Source of the DNA: Chryseobacterium camelliae
GTDB lineage: Bacteria > Bacteroidota > Bacteroidia > Flavobacteriales > Weeksellaceae
DNA: 64,000 nucleotides
Assembly: GCF_002770595.1 (NCBI RefSeq)
Contig: NZ_CP022986.1
Span: 2,108,001-2,172,000, forward strand
Reading direction: 5' to 3'
Part shown: positions 26,648 through 37,515 of the stretch, in pieces
How positions within the stretch are numbered: position 1 is the first letter of the stretch
How the letters are laid out: every line of letters starts with the position of its first letter
The notes under the pieces: model-generated
Seen by the model: only the letters and a program-made list of their open reading frames with translations
What the model was told of the DNA's origin: nothing
Databases searched by the model: none
Program-made: the position numbers and the translations under genes

Positions 26648-27490
26648 CTAAAAAACTCTGTAAAGGTTAAACCCGAAAAAAATATGCCCTTTCCCCCAGT
26701 TGCCGGTGGCATTGGACAGGTATCCTATATCGGAATTGAGCTGTGAATTGGTCAGCAGCAGCTGGAAAACGTGTCCTCCGGTTTCAATATCCATTCCCAG
26801 GGATAAGGGATTCTTGTAAAAACTGTGTGAGTCGAAATTCACGAAGTATTCCGCATTGATAGATACCCTTTTGGAAATTTTATACCGTCCGCCAAGACCT
26901 GTAAGGAACTGGTTGTTGTTTTCTATGGACGGATCGTAAAGGTTTTTGTGAACATAGGAAGGGCTGAGCTGCAGAGAGAAGTTATCATTGAACCTTCTTG
27001 AAATCAAAGCCTGGGTAAGATAGGAAGAACGGTCGCTGAAACGGAGGTGAGGATACCTGTCCTTATTCATGTCCGTATTGACGGCCCATACGTTATACCC
27101 TACAACATCCACAGGAAAATGTTCGTTTTGTCTGGCCACCTGGTATTTTACCGCTCCTTCAAATGTTTTCATATTGGTCTCGCGTGACAGGCTGACAGAA
27201 ATACGGTCTGTAATCCCATAGATGGCTCCTAATTTCGTAGAAGCATCATCAAGGCCGAAAAAGTTTTTAAACCCGGTACTCAGGTCTCCGAAACGGTGGG
27301 CTACTACAATATACCATTCATTTTTAGCCGTAAGTTTTGTAGATTGTCCCGTGACGATCTGCAACCCTTTGAATGCGGGCTGTGATGTATCCTGACGGGT
27401 AGCAGCGGTGTCGATATCCTTAAGCAAATCTTCCTGTGAAAAGGCAAATGTTGAAGCGAATACCGACAAAAATAAGAACACTTTTGTCAT
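26648..27490 (-). CDS. Beta-barrel outer-membrane protein, DUF5777-like
   Basis: About 280 residues with signal peptide MTKVFLFLSVFASTFAFSQ. The frame opens at 27517, but ATG 27490 is preferred because the inferred transcription start lies near 27510. The body (EWYIVVAHRFGDLSTGFKNFFGLDDASTKLG, ISRRFNDNFSLQLSPSYVHKN, GKGHIFFGFNLYRVF) is strand-rich and ends in an aromatic-terminated strand, as in DUF5777 family barrels found with YceI and cytochrome genes. It is the first gene of the five-gene operon, controlled by a promoter with a Crp/Fnr-type palindrome. Confidence 0.78.
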   Translation of the reverse strand: MTKVFLFLSVFASTFAFSQEDLLKDIDTAATRQDTSQPAFKGLQIVTGQSTKLTAKNEWYIVVAHRFGDLSTGFKNFFGLDDASTKLGAIYGITDRISVSLSRETNMKTFEGAVKYQVARQNEHFPVDVVGYNVWAVNTDMNKDRYPHLRFSDRSSYLTQALISRRFNDNFSLQLSPSYVHKNLYDPSIENNNQFLTGLGGRYKISKRVSINAEYFVNFDSHSFYKNPLSLGMDIETGGHVFQLLLTNSQLNSDIGYLSNATGNWGKGHIFFGFNLYRVF

Positions 27491-27514
27491 ACAAATCAAA
27501 TAAATTTTGTAGGA

Positions 27515-27558
27515 CAAACTTAGAAAGATAAAGGTTCAGAATTGTGTGATAAAAGTCA
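27515..27558 (-). promoter_or_regulatory. Operon promoter with Crp/Fnr-type box
   Basis: On the minus strand a -7 box TAAGTTTG (TAnnTTTG) is read at 27522-27515. There is no TTG at the expected -33 distance. Instead the palindrome GTGACTTTTATCAC (27559-27546), TGA-N6-TCA, is centred about 42 bases upstream of the inferred start near 27510. That is the position where Crp/Fnr-family activators contact polymerase at class II promoters. Confidence 0.65.
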
Positions 27559-27604
27559 CCGGGCAAATAGTTTTTATCAATAAACGCTATATACAGGAGA
27601 GTTT

Positions 27605-28258
27605 CTACTGGATCAGGCTTATTCCGTCATTCACCGGTACCTTGATGCCTGCTTTGGTCTGAAGAATTTCACCTTCATTTTCAATTTTCTTCAGCACCCT
27701 GCTCACCACTTCCCTCGAAGTTCCAAGGTTACTGGCAATTTCGCGGTGAGTCAATTTTACGGGGTTATTTCCGGTGAGCGAAATCTGCTGGCGGATATAA
27801 TTGAGCACTCGTTTATCCAGCCTGTGGAATACGGCATCATTGACCATGTTCATCACGTCGGAAAACCTTTTGTCATATTCATGGTAGAATACACGGTTGA
27901 TTTCAGGAAAACGGATCAGCCATTCGTGGATAACGGAAACGGGGATGAGCATAATCTCAGAATCTTCTTCGGCTACAGCATATACGCGGCTGACGTAGTC
28001 CGTAAAGATGGATGTGAAAGTCATCATACAGCTGTCACTGTTCCTGATATAATAATAGACCAGTTCCCGGCCGTCATTAAGAGTGAAAACCCTCACTGAG
28101 CCTTTAATGAGAAAAGGAATGAATTTATTCTTCTGCCCTTCTCTTACTATTTCTGTTTTCGCTTTAACATTAACGATTACAGCATGCTGATCAATCTCCT
28201 TTAAGAATTCAGCACCCATAAAGCCGAATTTATTAAGAATAAATTTATTATTCATCAT
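27605..28258 (-). CDS. Crp/Fnr family transcriptional regulator
   Basis: About 217 residues with an N-terminal cyclic nucleotide-binding fold (EIVREGQKNKFIPFLIKGSVRVF) and a C-terminal winged helix (LTHREIASNLGTSREVVSRVLKKIENEGEI). No Cys cluster for an Fnr-type iron-sulfur centre is evident at the N-terminus. The frame opens at TTG 28270, but ATG 28258 is preferred because a -7 box TATCTTTG (28286-28279) lies just upstream. It is 114 bases before and in the same direction as the operon 27490-24453, whose promoter holds a matching palindrome. Confidence 0.93.
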   Translation of the reverse strand: MMNNKFILNKFGFMGAEFLKEIDQHAVIVNVKAKTEIVREGQKNKFIPFLIKGSVRVFTLNDGRELVYYYIRNSDSCMMTFTSIFTDYVSRVYAVAEEDSEIMLIPVSVIHEWLIRFPEINRVFYHEYDKRFSDVMNMVNDAVFHRLDKRVLNYIRQQISLTGNNPVKLTHREIASNLGTSREVVSRVLKKIENEGEILQTKAGIKVPVNDGISLIQ

Positions 28259-28414
28259 ATCCTTTATCAATCTACCGGCAAAGATATGGAATTGTATAAT
28301 CGATAGGCTATTTTTTTAATCTATTAAAATTATTCATCTTTAAAAAAATAAAGATTAAAGTTTTTCATATTATTTTTTGACATTTGAAACTGCTCAGTAT
28401 CATAGTCATTCATC

Positions 28415-28448
28415 CTAAAATAAAATACCCCGGCAAAACCAGGGTATT
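28415..28448 (-). terminator. Intrinsic terminator after the rpoBC-DUF3467 unit
   Basis: On the minus strand AATACCCTGG pairs with CCGGGGTATT around a TTTTG loop, and a T-rich stretch follows. It lies about 20 bases after the DUF3467 stop. Confidence 0.8.
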
Positions 28449-28469
28449 CCTATGTATGTATGGGAAATC

Positions 28470-28778
28470 TTAAGCTTGTACGTTGTTACCTCCCAATACG
28501 AAAGGCTCAACTTCTTTGATTTCTCCGAATTGCTGCTCGTAGTTAGCGATGTTCTGCTGAAGAGCGCTTAATACTCTTTTAGCGTGAAGCGGAGCAAGGA
28601 TCACTCTTGATCTTACTTTCGCCTGCTGAACCCCCGGCATTAACTGGATGAAGTCTACAACGAATTCAGACGGAGAGTGGTTTACCAATGCTAAGTTAGC
28701 ATAGATTCCAGCTGCTACCATTTCGTTCAGTTCAATGTTAATGTTCCCGTCCTGTGGGTTTTGATTTTGATTGTCCAT
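28470..28778 (-). CDS. DUF3467 protein
   Basis: A 102-residue cytoplasmic protein. It carries the DUF3467 pattern IYANLALVNHSPSEFVVDFIQLMPGVQQAKVRSRVILAPLHAKRVLSAL. It lies 106 bases downstream of rpoC on the same strand and before a terminator, so it is probably read as the last gene of the rpoBC transcript. This placement next to RNA polymerase genes is common in Bacteroidota, though its role is unknown. Confidence 0.92.
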   Translation of the reverse strand: MDNQNQNPQDGNINIELNEMVAAGIYANLALVNHSPSEFVVDFIQLMPGVQQAKVRSRVILAPLHAKRVLSALQQNIANYEQQFGEIKEVEPFVLGGNNVQA

Positions 28779-28884
28779 GTCTTTTTTAAATTTTTTTAGA
28801 TGTTAGATTTTAGAAGTCAGATTAAAAACTTCGATTGCAAATGTACAATTCTAATTTTTAAGTCTGACTTCCAATTTCTATATT

Positions 28885-31800
28885 TTAGTTAATATCTTCG
28901 AATTCTTTTCTGGAGCCTACGATGACGTTCTGGTATTCCTTAAGACCTGTACCTGCAGGGATTCTGTGCCCTACAATTACATTTTCCTTAAGACCGTTCA
29001 GTTCATCTACCTTACCGGCAACCGCTGCTTCGTTAAGCACTTTTGTGGTTTCCTGGAAGGATGCTGCAGACATGAAAGACTTCGTCTGAAGTGCTGCTCT
29101 CGTGATCCCCTGTAATACAGGTGTCGCCGTAGCAGGCAAAGCTTCTCTTACTTCAACCAAAGCCTGGTCTTCACGCTTCAGTTTCGAGTTTTCGTCTCTC
29201 AGTTCTCTTGCCGTGATCATCTGACCCGGCTTGAATACTTTGGAGTCTCCTGCCTCTACTACGACCTTCAGTCCGAATACCCTGTTATTTTCTTCCAGGA
29301 AGTCGTATTTATGCTCAAGGGCTCCTTCAAGGAACTGGGTGTCTCCACCGTCAACGATCGATACTTTGGTCATCATCTGTCTTACGATGATTTCAAAGTG
29401 CTTGTCGTCAATTTTTACCCCCTGAAGACGGTATACTTCCTGAATTTCATTCACCAGGTATTCCTGAACCGCTGTAGGGCCTTTGATTCTTAAGATATCA
29501 TCCGGAGTAATGGATCCGTCAGAAAGTGGTGAACCAGCTCTCACGAAGTCATTCTCCTGAACCAGGATCTGGTTGGAAAGTTTTACCAGGTAAATCTTTC
29601 TTTCCCCTGTTTTGGCCTCAACGATCAATTCACGGTTACCTCTCTTGATTTTACCGTACGATACTACCCCGTCGATTTCAGTAACCACTGCCGGATTGGA
29701 AGGGTTTCTTGCTTCGAACAATTCGGTAACTCTTGGAAGACCCCCTGTAATATCCCCTGCTTTTGCAGATTTTCTAGGGATCTTGATCAGGATTTTTCCT
29801 GCTTTGATCTTCTCACCGTCATTAACCATCAAGTGGGCACCTACCGGTAAGTTGTATGATTTCTGCTCCACTCCTTTAGAATCTACTACTCTTAAGGTAG
29901 GAACGGCTTTCTTATTTCTGGATTCAGAAATAACTTTCTCTTCGAAACCGGTTTGTTCATCGATTTCCAGCTGGAAGGAAATACCCTGGATGATGTCCTC
30001 GTATTCTACCTTACCGGATGTCTCTGCAATGATTACCGCGTTATACGGATCCCACTTACAGATTACATCTCCCTTCTTCACTTTATCACCCGGCTTCACT
30101 GCCAATACGGAACCGTAAGGAACGTTGGCTACCATTAATGGAGTTCTTGCTTCGTTATCCGCAACCAACCTGAATTCTGTTGAACGCGATACCACTACCT
30201 CAGCAGTGTTTCCGTTTTCATCTTCAGAAGTAATGGTCCTTACTTCATCCATTTCAACGATACCGTCTCTTCTGGCTATGATGGATGGGTTCTCAGATAC
30301 GTTTCCTGCAGTACCCCCCTGGTGGAAGGTTCTCAGCGTAAGCTGTGTACCCGGTTCCCCGATGGATTGTGCAGCAATTACTCCTACCGCTTCACCCATA
30401 TGGATCATTTTACCTGTGGCCAGGTTTCTACCGTAACATTTTGCACAGATTCCTTTTTTCGCTTCACAGGTTAATGGAGAACGTACTTCAACGGCTTCCA
30501 GACCTGCTTCCTCGATTCTTTTCGCAACCGCTTCAATGATTACCTGATCTGCTTCAGCAATCAGCTCGTCAGTTTCAGGGTCATAGATGTTGTGAAGGGA
30601 TACCCTACCTAAAATTCTTTCAGAGATTTTCTCAACGATCTCGTCATTCTTTTTAAGAGCGGTAACTTCTGTTCCTCTTAGCGTACCACAGTCGTTATCG
30701 GTAACGATAACATCCTGTGCAACATCTACCAGCCTTCTCGTCAGGTAACCGGCATCCGCCGTCTTAAGAGCGGTATCCGCAAGACCTTTACGAGCACCGT
30801 GGGTGGAGATGAAGTACTCAAGGATCGAAAGACCTTCTTTAAAGTTTGCTACAATCGGGTTCTCGATGATCTCTGCTCCGGTAGATCCGGCTTTCTGCGG
30901 TTTTGCCATCAATCCCCTCATTCCGGATAACTGACGGATCTGTTCTTTTGAACCCCTCGCCCCGGAATCAAGCATCATATACACTGAGTTGAATCCACCC
31001 TGATCGGATTTCATCCTGCTCATGATCATTTCAGTCAATCCGGCGTTGGTGTTCGTCCAAACGTCGATTACCTGGTTGTAACGTTCCGTATCGGTGATAA
31101 GACCCATGTTATAGTTGGCTCTGATCTCATCCACATTCTCTACCGCCTGGGCAATCATCTGCTTTTTCTCTACCGGTACCACAATATCACCCAGTGAGAA
31201 GGAAAGACCTCCTTTGAATGCATTGGAATACCCAAGGTTCTTCATATCATCCAGGAACTTCACTGTAGTAGGGAAGTCTGTATCTGCAAGGATTTTACCG
31301 ATAACGTTTCTTAATGACTTCTTGGTAAGAAGCTCATTGATATAGCCTACTTTCTTAGGTACAATCTGGTTGAACAGGATTCTACCAACAGAAGTTTCAA
31401 TTAATCTTGTTACGAGTTCTCCGTCTTCTTTAACCGGCAGTCGGCATCTTACCTTAGCATTTAAAGATACTCTTCCTTCTGCATAAGCGATTTCCGCTTC
31501 TTCCGGAGAATAGAATGCAAGGCCTTCACCTTTTACTTTGTAATCATCCGTAGAGCTGGCTTCTTTGGTCATGAAATAAAGACCAAGAACCATGTCCTGA
31601 GAAGGTACCGTAATTGGGGAACCGTTCGCCGGGTTAAGGATGTTCTGAGAACCTAACATCAGTAACTGTGCTTCAAGGATCGCTTCAGGGCCCAGTGGTA
31701 AGTGTACCGCCATCTGGTCACCATCGAAATCCGCGTTGAATGCCGTGGTTACCAACGGGTGAAGCTGGATCGCTTTCCCTTCGATCATTTTAGGCTGGAA

Positions 31801-33150
31801 TGCCTGGATCCCCAGTCTGTGAAGTGTAGGTGCCCTGTTCAGAAGAACCGGGTGGCCTTTCATCACATTTTCAAGGATATCATATACTACAGGCTCTTTC
31901 CTGTCGATGATTCTCTTAGCTGATTTTACGGTTTTTACAATTCCTCTTTCAATCAGTTTTCTGATGATGAACGGTTTGTACAGTTCCGCTGCCATGTCTT
32001 TAGGGATACCGCATTCGTGCAGCTGTAAGTTTGGACCTACAACAATTACCGAACGCGCAGAGTAGTCTACCCTTTTTCCTAACAAGTTCTGACGGAAACG
32101 TCCCTGCTTACCTTTTAATGAATCCGAAAGGGATTTCAGCGGTCTGTTGGATTCAGATTTTACAGCAGAAGATTTTCTGGTGTTATCGAATAATGAATCT
32201 ACAGATTCCTGAAGCATACGCTTCTCGTTTCTCAGGATTACTTCCGGAGCTTTGATCTCTAACAGTCTCTTAAGACGGTTATTCCTGATAATCACCCTTC
32301 TGTAAAGGTCATTAAGGTCAGAAGTTGCGAAACGTCCTCCATCCAAAGGAACCAATGGTCTCAGTTCCGGCGGGATTACAGGAAGCACACGCATGATCAT
32401 CCACTCAGGCTTATTGATCATTCTTGTATTGGCACCTCTCAATGCTTCTACAACGTTCAGTCTTTTTAATGCTTCAGTCCTTCTTTGTTTTGAACCTTCG
32501 TTGTGTGCTTTGTGCCTTAAATCGAAAGACAGGGCATCAAGATCGATTCTTTTCAAAAGGTCTTCCACAGCTTCAGCACCCATTCTGGCGATGAATTTGT
32601 TCGGATCTGAATCATCAAGATACTGGTTTTCTACCGGAAGGGTTTCCATGATATCCAGGTACTCTTCTTCAGTAAGGAATTCCATGTCCTCAAAATCAGA
32701 ACCGTCCAGTTTTTTAGCAATACCCTGCTGGATCACCACATATCTTTCGTAGTAGATGATCATATCCAGCTTTTTGGAAGGCAATCCTAAAAGGTACCCG
32801 ATCTTGTTCGGTAAAGAACGGAAATACCAGATGTGTGCGATAGGAACGACAAGGTTGATGTGCCCGATCCTTTCTCTTCTTACCTTTTTCTCAGTAACTT
32901 CCACTCCACAACGGTCACAAACGATCCCTTTGTAACGGATCCTCTTGTATTTACCACAGGCACACTCATAATCCTTTACAGGACCGAAGATTTTTTCACA
33001 GAATAACCCGTCTCTTTCAGGCTTGTGCGTTCTGTAGTTTATGGTTTCAGGTTTTAAAACCTCCCCTCTCGATTCCTGAAGAATGGATTCGGGTGAGGCC
33101 AAACCGATTGAAATTTTATTAAATCTACTTGATTTATTTTTATTTGACAT
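28885..33150 (-). CDS. rpoC: DNA-directed RNA polymerase subunit beta'
   Basis: A 1421-residue catalytic subunit. The N-terminal zinc ribbon is visible as [25 protein letters not shown], the active-site magnesium loop is [16 protein letters not shown], and the second zinc site is [17 protein letters not shown]. The trigger loop region ([13 protein letters not shown]) and a normal C-terminus are present. The length is typical for Bacteroidota. It follows rpoB after 84 bases, which include the AT-rich repeat ATTTTAG in tandem. No frameshift is seen. Confidence 0.99.
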   Translation of the reverse strand: MSNKNKSSRFNKISIGLASPESILQESRGEVLKPETINYRTHKPERDGLFCEKIFGPVKDYECACGKYKRIRYKGIVCDRCGVEVTEKKVRRERIGHINLVVPIAHIWYFRSLPNKIGYLLGLPSKKLDMIIYYERYVVIQQGIAKKLDGSDFEDMEFLTEEEYLDIMETLPVENQYLDDSDPNKFIARMGAEAVEDLLKRIDLDALSFDLRHKAHNEGSKQRRTEALKRLNVVEALRGANTRMINKPEWMIMRVLPVIPPELRPLVPLDGGRFATSDLNDLYRRVIIRNNRLKRLLEIKAPEVILRNEKRMLQESVDSLFDNTRKSSAVKSESNRPLKSLSDSLKGKQGRFRQNLLGKRVDYSARSVIVVGPNLQLHECGIPKDMAAELYKPFIIRKLIERGIVKTVKSAKRIIDRKEPVVYDILENVMKGHPVLLNRAPTLHRLGIQAFQPKMIEGKAIQLHPLVTTAFNADFDGDQMAVHLPLGPEAILEAQLLMLGSQNILNPANGSPITVPSQDMVLGLYFMTKEASSTDDYKVKGEGLAFYSPEEAEIAYAEGRVSLNAKVRCRLPVKEDGELVTRLIETSVGRILFNQIVPKKVGYINELLTKKSLRNVIGKILADTDFPTTVKFLDDMKNLGYSNAFKGGLSFSLGDIVVPVEKKQMIAQAVENVDEIRANYNMGLITDTERYNQVIDVWTNTNAGLTEMIMSRMKSDQGGFNSVYMMLDSGARGSKEQIRQLSGMRGLMAKPQKAGSTGAEIIENPIVANFKEGLSILEYFISTHGARKGLADTALKTADAGYLTRRLVDVAQDVIVTDNDCGTLRGTEVTALKKNDEIVEKISERILGRVSLHNIYDPETDELIAEADQVIIEAVAKRIEEAGLEAVEVRSPLTCEAKKGICAKCYGRNLATGKMIHMGEAVGVIAAQSIGEPGTQLTLRTFHQGGTAGNVSENPSIIARRDGIVEMDEVRTITSEDENGNTAEVVVSRSTEFRLVADNEARTPLMVANVPYGSVLAVKPGDKVKKGDVICKWDPYNAVIIAETSGKVEYEDIIQGISFQLEIDEQTGFEEKVISESRNKKAVPTLRVVDSKGVEQKSYNLPVGAHLMVNDGEKIKAGKILIKIPRKSAKAGDITGGLPRVTELFEARNPSNPAVVTEIDGVVSYGKIKRGNRELIVEAKTGERKIYLVKLSNQILVQENDFVRAGSPLSDGSITPDDILRIKGPTAVQEYLVNEIQEVYRLQGVKIDDKHFEIIVRQMMTKVSIVDGGDTQFLEGALEHKYDFLEENNRVFGLKVVVEAGDSKVFKPGQMITARELRDENSKLKREDQALVEVREALPATATPVLQGITRAALQTKSFMSAASFQETTKVLNEAAVAGKVDELNGLKENVIVGHRIPAGTGLKEYQNVIVGSRKEFEDIN

Positions 33151-33234
33151 TTGTTAGATTTTAAATTTTAGATTTTAGATTTTAGATTAGTTTCCGAATG
33201 TTTCCATTCAGCATTTATAATTTAAAATTTAAAA

Positions 33235-36200
33235 TTATTCCTCTAGTCTTACGTCTAATCCAAGACCTTGTAACTCGTGGAGCAATACGTTGAAGGATTC
33301 CGGAATACCTGGTTCAGGCATTGCTTCCCCTTTTGCGATCGCTTCGTAAGTTTTGGCTCTTCCAATTACGTCATCCGACTTCACGGTAAGGATTTCCCTA
33401 AGGATGTTGGACGCACCGAATGCTTCAAGGGCCCAAACCTCCATCTCTCCGAATCTCTGACCTCCGAACTGTGCCTTACCTCCTAACGGCTGCTGCGTAA
33501 TCAATGAATACGGACCGATAGAACGTGCGTGCATCTTATCATCAACCATGTGACCCAGCTTCAGCATATAGATAATCCCTACGGTAGCTGCCTGAGTAAA
33601 CCTCTCTCCGGTACCTCCGTCATACAGATACGTATGTCCGAACTGAGGAAGACCTGCCTTTTCAGTATATTCAGTAATCTGATCAAGCGTTGCCCCGTCA
33701 AAGATCGGCGTTGCAAACTTCATTCCCAGCTTCTGACCTGCCCATCCTAAAACGGTTTCGTAGATCTGTCCGATGTTCATACGGGAAGGTACCCCAAGCG
33801 GGTTCAGTACGATGTCTACCGGTGTTCCGTCTTCCAGGAACGGCATATCTTCTTCACGAACGATTCTTGAAACGATACCTTTGTTACCGTGACGTCCTGC
33901 CATTTTATCCCCAACATTCAGTTTACGTTTCTTAGCGATGTAAACTTTAGCCAGCTTCATGATTCCTGCAGGTAACTCATCCCCGATGGAAATCGCGAAC
34001 TTCTCACGGTTTTTAACTCCCTGAATGTCGTTAAACTTAATTTTATAGTTGTGGATCAGCTGTTTGATCAATTCGTTTTTATCCGCATCAACCGTCCAGT
34101 CTGAACCGCTTACATTGACGTAATCTTCAACTGAAGTCAGTAACTTGTGTGTGAATTTCACTCCTTTACCGATGATCTCCTCATCAAGGTCATTTTTCAC
34201 ACCCTGAGAAGTTTTACCGCTTACCAGCGTATTTAATTTTTCAATTAACGTGTTTCTCAGATCATCAAACTTAGCTTTGTAGGTATTTTCAATTTCTTCA
34301 AGCTTCAGTTTTTCTTCAGTTCTCTTCTTTTTATCTTTGATATTTCTGGAGAACAGCTTTTTATTGATCACCACCCCTCTCAGTGAAGAGTCAGCTTTCA
34401 ATGAAGCATCTTTCACGTCACCGGCTTTGTCACCGAAGATCGCTCTAAGAAGTTTTTCTTCAGGAGTCGGGTCAGATTCCCCTTTCGGAGTGATCTTACC
34501 GATCATGATGTCTCCAGGCTTCACTTCAGCACCGATTCTGATCATACCGTTCTCATCAAGATCTTTGGTTGCTTCTTCGGAAACGTTAGGAATATCCGCA
34601 GTCAGTTCTTCCATACCTAATTTGGTATCACGAACCTCAAGAGAATATTCATCTACGTGGATGGAAGTAAACCAGTCTTCACGAACAACTTTTTCGTTGA
34701 TTACGATCGCATCCTCGAAGTTGTATCCTTTCCAAGGCATGAACGCAACCACAAGGTTTCTACCCAGGGCCAGCTCTCCTTTTTCAGTAGCATACCCGTC
34801 GCAAAGCACCTGTCCTTTTTCTACCACATCACCTACTCTAACGTTTGGTCTCAGGGTAATGGTAGTACTCTGGTTGGTTTTTCTGAACTTGGTCAGGTTA
34901 TATGTTTTGGTAGCAGATTCGAACTGTACTAAATCCTCATCTTCGCTTCTTTCATATTTAATCGTGATCTTATCGGCATCCACATACTCTACGGTACCGG
35001 TACCTTCAGCATTGATCAGGATTCTTGAATCCCTTGCCACCTGCTGCTCAAGCCCTGTACCTACGATCGGAGCCTGTGGCTTCAATAACGGAACGGCCTG
35101 ACGCATCATGTTGGATCCCATCAATGCACGGTTCGCATCATCATGTTCCAGGAACGGAATCAATGAAGCGGAAATACCGGAGATCTGGTTCGGTGCTACG
35201 TCGATAAGGTCAACCTGGCTAGGCTCTACTACCGGATAGTCACCATCCAGCCTTGCAATGATCCTGTCTGTTTCGAATTCACCGTTATCGCTCAGCTCAA
35301 CGTTTGCCTGAGCAATTACTTTCTCTTCTTCGTCCTCTGCATTCAGATAGATTGGATCAGAATTAAGATCGATTTTGCTGTTTTCTACTTTCCTGTATGG
35401 AGTTTCGATGAAACCAAGTCTGTTGATTTTTGCATAAATCCCTAATGAAGAGATCAAACCGATGTTTGGTCCTTCCGGAGTTTCAATCGGACAAATTCTT
35501 CCATAGTGGGTATGGTGAACGTCACGTACCTCGAAACCTGCTCTTTCTCTTGATAAACCACCAGGTCCCAGTGCAGAAAGTCTACGCTTGTGCGTGATTT
35601 CTGAAAGCGGATTGGTTTGGTCCATGAACTGAGAAAGCTGGTTGGTCCCAAAGAACGAGTTGATCACCGATGTTAATGTCTTCGCATTAACAAGATCCAG
35701 CGGAGTAAAGATTTCGTTATCTCTAACGTTCATTCTTTCCTTGATGGTTCTTGCAATTCTTGAAAGACCTACACCAAACTGTCCTGCCAATTGCTCACCT
35801 ACAGTCTTAATTCTCCTGTTGGATAAGTGGTCAATATCATCAACGTCAGTTTTTGAATTTACCAGCTCGATCAGGTGTCTTACAATTGCGATGATATCTT
35901 CTTTGGTAAGAACTTCAGTCGTTGTAGGAATGTTCAGACTTAATTTTTTATTCAGTCGGTAACGTCCTACTTCCCCTAATGAGTATCTCTGCTCGGAGAA
36001 GAATAATTTCTCAATGATTCCTCTTGCCGTTTCCTCATCTGGCGGATCTGCATTTCTTAACTGACGGTAGATATATTCTACCGCTTCTTTTTCAGAGTTG
36101 GTAGGGTCTTTCTGTAATGTATTCTGGATAATAGAGAATTCATTGCTGTTTTCTTTGTGAATCAGGATTGACTTCACACCGGCATCCAGGATCAGGTCAA

Positions 36201-37056
36201 GATGTTCTTTTTCAAGAATAGTTTCCCTGTCTAAGATGATTTCGTTTCTTTCGATAGAAACCACCTCCCCTGTATCTTCGTCTACAAAGTCTTCGAACCA
36301 TGTGTTCAGTACTCTCGCAGCCAATGTTCTTCCTTCTACTTTTTTCAGGGCAGCTTTAGAAACTTTCACTTCTTCAGCAAGGTCGAAGATCTGAAGGATA
36401 TCCTTATCAGATTCATAACCGATCGCTCTTAGTAAAGTAGTTAAAGGTAATTTTTTCTTACGGTCGATATACGCGTACATTACGCTGTTGATATCGGTAG
36501 TGAATTCCATCCAAGATCCTTTAAAAGGAATGATTCTTGAATAGTATAATTTGGTTCCGTTAGCGTGGTAGGTCTGTCCGAAGAATACACCAGGTGAACG
36601 GTGTAACTGCGTAACGATAACCCTCTCAGCACCATTGATGATGAAAGAACCACTAGGCGTCATGTAAGGAACCGGTCCTAAATATACATCCTGCACCACG
36701 GTCTGAAAATCTTCGTGCTCAGGGTCTGTACAATATAATTTAAGTCTTGCTTTCAAAGGCACTGAATATGTCAGTCCTCTTTCCACACATTCGTCGATGG
36801 AATATCGTGGTGAATCTACCAGGTAATCCAGGAACTCCAGTACAAACTGGTTTCTGGAATCTGTAATAGGGAAGTTTTCCTGAAAAGTCTTGTAAAGACC
36901 TTCACTTCTCCTGTCTTCAGGAAGGGTATCCAGCTGGAAAAACTCTTTAAAAGACTCGATCTGGATGTCCAGGAAGTCCGGAGTGATAATTTTTCCTTTC
37001 GCTGATGAGAAATTGATTCTCGGATTTCCCTGAGTTGTTGTTTTTGTTTTACTCAT
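33235..37056 (-). CDS. rpoB: DNA-directed RNA polymerase subunit beta
   Basis: A 1273-residue subunit with intact signature regions: [17 protein letters not shown] (rifampicin-region), [33 protein letters not shown] (fork/rif pocket), [30 protein letters not shown] and [24 protein letters not shown]. In the rif pocket the residues read [15 protein letters not shown], the sensitive wild-type arrangement. Instead of following rplL directly, it has its own promoter at about 37374-37405 with a leader of about 310 bases. Confidence 0.99.
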   Translation of the reverse strand: MSKTKTTTQGNPRINFSSAKGKIITPDFLDIQIESFKEFFQLDTLPEDRRSEGLYKTFQENFPITDSRNQFVLEFLDYLVDSPRYSIDECVERGLTYSVPLKARLKLYCTDPEHEDFQTVVQDVYLGPVPYMTPSGSFIINGAERVIVTQLHRSPGVFFGQTYHANGTKLYYSRIIPFKGSWMEFTTDINSVMYAYIDRKKKLPLTTLLRAIGYESDKDILQIFDLAEEVKVSKAALKKVEGRTLAARVLNTWFEDFVDEDTGEVVSIERNEIILDRETILEKEHLDLILDAGVKSILIHKENSNEFSIIQNTLQKDPTNSEKEAVEYIYRQLRNADPPDEETARGIIEKLFFSEQRYSLGEVGRYRLNKKLSLNIPTTTEVLTKEDIIAIVRHLIELVNSKTDVDDIDHLSNRRIKTVGEQLAGQFGVGLSRIARTIKERMNVRDNEIFTPLDLVNAKTLTSVINSFFGTNQLSQFMDQTNPLSEITHKRRLSALGPGGLSRERAGFEVRDVHHTHYGRICPIETPEGPNIGLISSLGIYAKINRLGFIETPYRKVENSKIDLNSDPIYLNAEDEEEKVIAQANVELSDNGEFETDRIIARLDGDYPVVEPSQVDLIDVAPNQISGISASLIPFLEHDDANRALMGSNMMRQAVPLLKPQAPIVGTGLEQQVARDSRILINAEGTGTVEYVDADKITIKYERSEDEDLVQFESATKTYNLTKFRKTNQSTTITLRPNVRVGDVVEKGQVLCDGYATEKGELALGRNLVVAFMPWKGYNFEDAIVINEKVVREDWFTSIHVDEYSLEVRDTKLGMEELTADIPNVSEEATKDLDENGMIRIGAEVKPGDIMIGKITPKGESDPTPEEKLLRAIFGDKAGDVKDASLKADSSLRGVVINKKLFSRNIKDKKKRTEEKLKLEEIENTYKAKFDDLRNTLIEKLNTLVSGKTSQGVKNDLDEEIIGKGVKFTHKLLTSVEDYVNVSGSDWTVDADKNELIKQLIHNYKIKFNDIQGVKNREKFAISIGDELPAGIMKLAKVYIAKKRKLNVGDKMAGRHGNKGIVSRIVREEDMPFLEDGTPVDIVLNPLGVPSRMNIGQIYETVLGWAGQKLGMKFATPIFDGATLDQITEYTEKAGLPQFGHTYLYDGGTGERFTQAATVGIIYMLKLGHMVDDKMHARSIGPYSLITQQPLGGKAQFGGQRFGEMEVWALEAFGASNILREILTVKSDDVIGRAKTYEAIAKGEAMPEPGIPESFNVLLHELQGLGLDVRLEE

Positions 37057-37515
37057 AAAACTTTTAAGAAAGGGTTAAAAAATATTTTGATTCATTAAAA
37101 AATATCAGAAAAGAACGGAAAGCAAGGTTCAAGCAATTAAGGCAAAAGTGTTTTTGGCGCTCACAGAAAACCTTAGGCTGTTTACTTTGCATCGGTTCTT
37201 TCTAACTGCAACACTGGTATATCTTTTCACAGCGTAATGCAAAATATTTTTATTACTTTTGAAGCTGTAATATCCTGCAACCATAAATACGAAAGCCCTT
37301 CCATCTTAATGAAAGAGTCTGGGTGTTAGTATTTTAAAGGTTTACAATCAATTATTCGCGCCAAAAGAGTTAGCAAAGATACAAAATATTTTCAGGATAC
37401 ACAAACAAAGTACTTCAATATAAAGAAGTTAAAGTTAGTTAATGACCAAATACGACAAAAGCCATCCTTTCCGGATGGCTTTTGCATATCAATTATACAT
37501 ACTGAATATATGGTC
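37057..37515 (-). promoter_or_regulatory. rpoB promoter and long leader region
   Basis: Minus-strand -7 box TATCTTTG at 37381-37374 with TTTG at 37405-37402, spacer 20, gives a start near 37369. This implies an untranslated leader of roughly 310 bases before the rpoB ATG. The leader is AT-rich and includes a repeat of short inverted segments, such as GTAAT and ATTAC around an AT core near 37230, but no recognised attenuator. The terminator for the upstream surface protein gene lies at 37457-37483. Confidence 0.6.
37457..37483. terminator. Intrinsic terminator between the surface protein gene and rpoB
   Basis: AAAAGCCATCC pairs with GGATGGCTTTT around TTTCC. It is symmetric in sequence and would stop minus-strand transcription from the T9SS gene at 37516 before the rpoB promoter. 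Confidence 0.85.

Noticed and set aside
29612..30118. A long plus-strand frame within rpoC
   Set aside because: It is antisense to the intact rpoC frame and has no recognised domain; similar shadows occur throughout rpoB, rpoC and dinB.
33151..33234. Short tandem ATTTTAG repeats between rpoC and rpoB
   Set aside because: Too few units and no spacer structure for CRISPR or a mobile-element end; it is low-complexity intergenic DNA.
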